This document shows, piece by piece, positions 4,471 to 7,381 of a DNA stretch of 7,381 nt. Every line of letters begins with the position of its first letter. Position 1 is the stretch's first letter. The stretch is from Rhodocyclaceae bacterium (GTDB taxonomy: Bacteria; Pseudomonadota; Gammaproteobacteria; Burkholderiales; Rhodocyclaceae). The notes beneath the pieces are model-generated. The model did not search any database. It was given only the letters and a program-made list of their open reading frames with translations, and was not told the DNA's origin. The translations under genes and the position numbers were made by a program. The stretch covers positions 1 to 7,381 of the forward strand of contig JADLGU010000189.1 of NCBI GenBank assembly GCA_020849155.1. The letters run 5' to 3'.

Positions 4471-5889
4471 CTAAATCGATTTCCTCAGATTGACCGGCGG
4501 GATGTTGAGCGCCTCGCGGTACTTGGCGACGGTGCGCCGCGCCACCACGATGCCCTGCTGGCCGAGGATTTCGGCGAGCTGGGCGTCGGAGAGAGGCTTC
4601 TTGCCGTCCTCGGCGCCGACCAGCTGCTTGATCAGGGCCCGGATGGCGGTCGAGGAGGCCGCCCCGCCGGCCTCGGTGGCGACATGGCTGCCGAAGAAGT
4701 ACTTCAGCTCGAAGACGCCGCGCGGCGAGGCCATGTACTTCTGGGTGGTCACCCGCGAGATGGTGGACTCGTGCAGGCCGAGCTGGTCGGCGATCTCGCG
4801 CAACGTGAGCGGCCGCATCGCCACCTCGCCGTGCTCAAAGAACTGGCGCTGGCGGTCGACGATGGCCTGGGAGACCCGCTGGATGGTCTCGAAGCGCTGC
4901 TGCACGTTCTTGATCAGCCACTTGGCTTCCTGCAACTGGCTGGCCAGGCCCGAGCCGCGCTGGCCCTGCAAGATGTCGGCGTAGAGGCGGTTGATGCGCA
5001 GCTTCGGCATGGCTTCGGCGTTGAGGGAGGCCAGCCACTGGCCGCGCAGCTTGCGCACGACGACGTCGGGAACCACGTAGCGCGTCTCGGACGGCGAATA
5101 CTGGGCGCCGGGGCGGGGGTTGAGCGAGCGGATCAGGCTTTGCGCCTCGCGCAGCTCGTCCTCGCTGCAGGCCACCGCCTTGCGCAAGCGCACGTAGTCG
5201 CGAGCGGCAAGCTGGTCGAGGTGGTTGCGGACGATGGCCAGCGCCAGGTCGCGGGTCTTCGACTGCGGCAGGTTGGCCAGCTGCAGCGCCAGGCACTCGG
5301 AGGCGTTGCGGGCGCCGATGCCGGGCGGGTCGAAGTTCTGCAGGTGCTTCAGCGCGATCTGCAGCTCGTCGAGATCCACCTCCAGCTCCGGCGGCAGCAT
5401 CTCGGCCAGTTCCTCCAGGCTTTGCGCCAGGTAGCCGTCGTCGTCGAGCGCCTCGATCAGCAGCCGCACCAGGCTGCGATCGCGCTCGGAGAGCGGCATC
5501 ATCGCCAATTGCGCGCCGAGGTGGTCGCGCAGCGAGGTGGCGGCGGCCTGGATCTCGGCATACGAGGGCTCGTCGTCGTTGCGCTCGTCGCGCGACGACG
5601 GGCCGCTCTCGCCGAGCCAGTCGGCCGGGCCGTTGTCGCCGAAATTCGGCTCTGGCAGCGCGCCCTCGGGTTGTTCGCTGGGCGCCTGCAGCGCATCGCC
5701 GGAGGCGGCATAGAGCGGGGCTTCCGGCGCCGGCTCGTCCTCGCGTTCGAGCAGCGGGTTGTCCTGCAGGAAGTTGTCGATCTCCTGGTTCAGCTCGAGC
5801 GTGGACAGCTGCAGCAGGCGGATCGACTGCTGCAGCTGCGGCGTCAGGGCGAGGTGCTGCGAGAGCTTGAGTTGTAGGGTTTGTTTCAT
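4471..5889 (-). CDS. rpoN: RNA polymerase sigma-54 factor
   Basis: A 472-residue sigma-54, close to the usual length. Region I (1-50) is Gln/Leu-rich (MKQTLQLKLSQHLALTPQLQ) and contacts AAA+ activators; region II (about 50-110) is acidic and low in complexity; the core-binding part spans about 115-300, with FDPPGIGARN (186-195); a helix-turn-helix lies near 363-384 (LREIADQLGLHESTISRV); the RpoN box ARRTVAKYRE (450-459), which reads the -24 element, is intact. It directs transcription at -24/-12 promoters, commonly for nitrogen metabolism, motility and other activator-dependent genes. The ATG at 5889 is the only possible start: the lptB stop lies in the same frame 10 codons upstream and none of the codons between can initiate. 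No Shine-Dalgarno is visible, and a CCGAC/GTCGG stem (5909-5905 with 5897-5893) fills the 27-base gap, so coupling to lptB is likely. Confidence 0.98.
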   Translation of the reverse strand: MKQTLQLKLSQHLALTPQLQQSIRLLQLSTLELNQEIDNFLQDNPLLEREDEPAPEAPLYAASGDALQAPSEQPEGALPEPNFGDNGPADWLGESGPSSRDERNDDEPSYAEIQAAATSLRDHLGAQLAMMPLSERDRSLVRLLIEALDDDGYLAQSLEELAEMLPPELEVDLDELQIALKHLQNFDPPGIGARNASECLALQLANLPQSKTRDLALAIVRNHLDQLAARDYVRLRKAVACSEDELREAQSLIRSLNPRPGAQYSPSETRYVVPDVVVRKLRGQWLASLNAEAMPKLRINRLYADILQGQRGSGLASQLQEAKWLIKNVQQRFETIQRVSQAIVDRQRQFFEHGEVAMRPLTLREIADQLGLHESTISRVTTQKYMASPRGVFELKYFFGSHVATEAGGAASSTAIRALIKQLVGAEDGKKPLSDAQLAEILGQQGIVVARRTVAKYREALNIPPVNLRKSI

Positions 5890-5916
5890 CGACCGACGGA
5901 GCGGGTCGGCGGCGGC

Positions 5917-6635
<719 letters not shown>

Positions 6636-6639
<4 letters not shown>

Positions 6640-7070
6640 TCTTGTTGTTCCTTGAGCACCTTGCGAATGATGTCGGTTGCGAAGCCGCGTTGCTGCAGGA
6701 AGCGTGCCTGGCGGGCGTAGTCGGCGCGGTCGGCGGGCGCCGCGCCGAACTTGCGCCGCCAGACTTCGCGCGCCCGCGCCGCCTCGTCGGCGGCATCCTG
6801 CGGCAGGGCGCCGGCGATGATTTCCTCGGCGACGCCCCTGGCCTTCAGGTCGTGGCGCAGGCGGGCCGTGCCGAAGCGCGCCGCGCGCGAGAAGACCAGC
6901 GCTTCGGCGAAGCGCCGGTCGGAGAGCAAGCCGGCCCGTTCGAGCTGCTCGAGCACGCTGTCGACCTCTTCCCGGCTTCCCTCGGGGGCCAGCTTGCGGG
7001 CCAGTTCGGCGCGGGAATGCTCGCGCCGGGCCAGCAGCCGCAGCGCCTTGCCTTTCAGCGCGTCGCTCAA
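6636..7070 (-). CDS. recX: RecA regulator RecX
   Basis: A 144-residue small, helical, basic protein that binds RecA filaments and tunes their activity. The N-terminal KALRLLARREHSRAELARKL (8-27) is the conserved first three-helix repeat, followed by LEQLERAGLLSDRRFAEAL (40-58) and the C-terminal RQARFLQQRGFATDIIRKVL (120-139). Length is near normal. The start is a TTG at 7070 that overlaps the recA stop as TTGA; no ATG or GTG start exists in frame nearby and no in-frame upstream start is seen in the end of recA, so the TTG is well supported. Only GAGG immediately upstream could act as a binding site, so expression probably depends on recA translation. Its own stop overlaps lptB. Confidence 0.93.
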
Positions 7071-7381
7071 GCCTCGGCCGCGACGGCGGCCTGCTGCTCG
7101 GCCACCCCGACCGCGGCGCGCACCTTGTTCTCGATCTCGCGCGCCATCTCGGCGTGCTCCTTGAGGTACTCGCGGGCGTTGTCCTTGCCCTGGCCGATGC
7201 GCTCGCCGTTGTAGGCGTACCAGGCGCCGGACTTCTCCACCAGCTTGTGCAGCACGCCGAGCTCGATGATCTCGCCCTCGCGCGAGATGCCCTCGCCGTA
7301 GAGGATGTCGAACTCGGCCTGGCGGAAGGGCGGCGCCACCTTGTTCTTGACCACCTTGACGCGGGTCTCGGAGCCGACCAC
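7067..7381 (-). CDS. recA: Recombinase RecA, C-terminal part
   Basis: The last 104 residues of RecA, the ATP-dependent strand-exchange protein and LexA co-protease. The segment opens VGSETRVKVVKNKVAPPF, which aligns by eye with about residues 238-255 of Escherichia coli RecA, and continues through EFDILYGEGIS, GAWYAYNGERIGQGKDN and EYLKEHAEMAREIENKVR of the C-terminal domain. The tail after that is short and alanine-rich (AAVGVAEQQAAVAAEA) with two acidic residues, unlike the strongly acidic Escherichia coli tail. The gene starts outside the window, so its promoter and any LexA site cannot be seen. Its stop overlaps the recX start. Confidence 0.97.
   Translation of the reverse strand: MVGSETRVKVVKNKVAPPFRQAEFDILYGEGISREGEIIELGVLHKLVEKSGAWYAYNGERIGQGKDNAREYLKEHAEMAREIENKVRAAVGVAEQQAAVAAEA

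Noticed and set aside
4684..5877. Plus-strand open frame of 397 codons
   Set aside because: Fully antisense to rpoN, whose reading frame is conserved throughout; composition is Gln/Leu/Val-rich shadow.

Overview
The window is GC-rich DNA (roughly two thirds G+C by eye) in which every supported gene lies on the minus strand, so transcription runs from high to low coordinates. Gene content and protein sequences (RecA/RecX, LptB, RpoN, short HPF, PtsN, HPr kinase HprK of the proteobacterial type, a PsiF-repeat protein) point to a betaproteobacterium. The combination lptB-rpoN-hpf-ptsN-hprK and the protein style suggest a Rhodocyclales-like lineage; this is inferred from memory of the families, not from a search.

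Right part (7381 to 4080): the C-terminal end of recA, then recX, lptB, rpoN and hpf. recA/recX and recX/lptB overlap by four bases (TTGA and ATGA junctions), lptB/rpoN are 27 bases apart and rpoN/hpf 70 bases apart, so the five may form one transcription unit. It joins DNA repair, the ATPase of lipopolysaccharide export, sigma-54 and ribosome hibernation. The lptC/lptA genes that usually precede lptB are not there; recX takes their place.

Middle (4079 to 2107): a 126-base gap with a perfect TATAAT hexamer precedes ptsN (EIIA-Ntr), which overlaps hprK (HPr kinase/phosphorylase) by 32 bases. These are two regulatory parts of the nitrogen-related PTS; the HPr substrate gene is not in the window. 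Next comes a small secreted protein with two PsiF repeats, closed by a convincing rho-independent terminator (2047-2091).

Left part (2067 to 1): two exported proteins of unknown role, the second CsgG-like and the first apparently sharing the same fold pattern, followed by a 218-base intergenic region full of perfect inverted repeats and then the start of a Ser/Thr protein kinase that runs off the window. This is the least characterised part and the best place to look for something new. The rest is a conserved housekeeping cluster with an unusual junction. I saw no tRNA, rRNA, CRISPR array, transposase or prophage gene.
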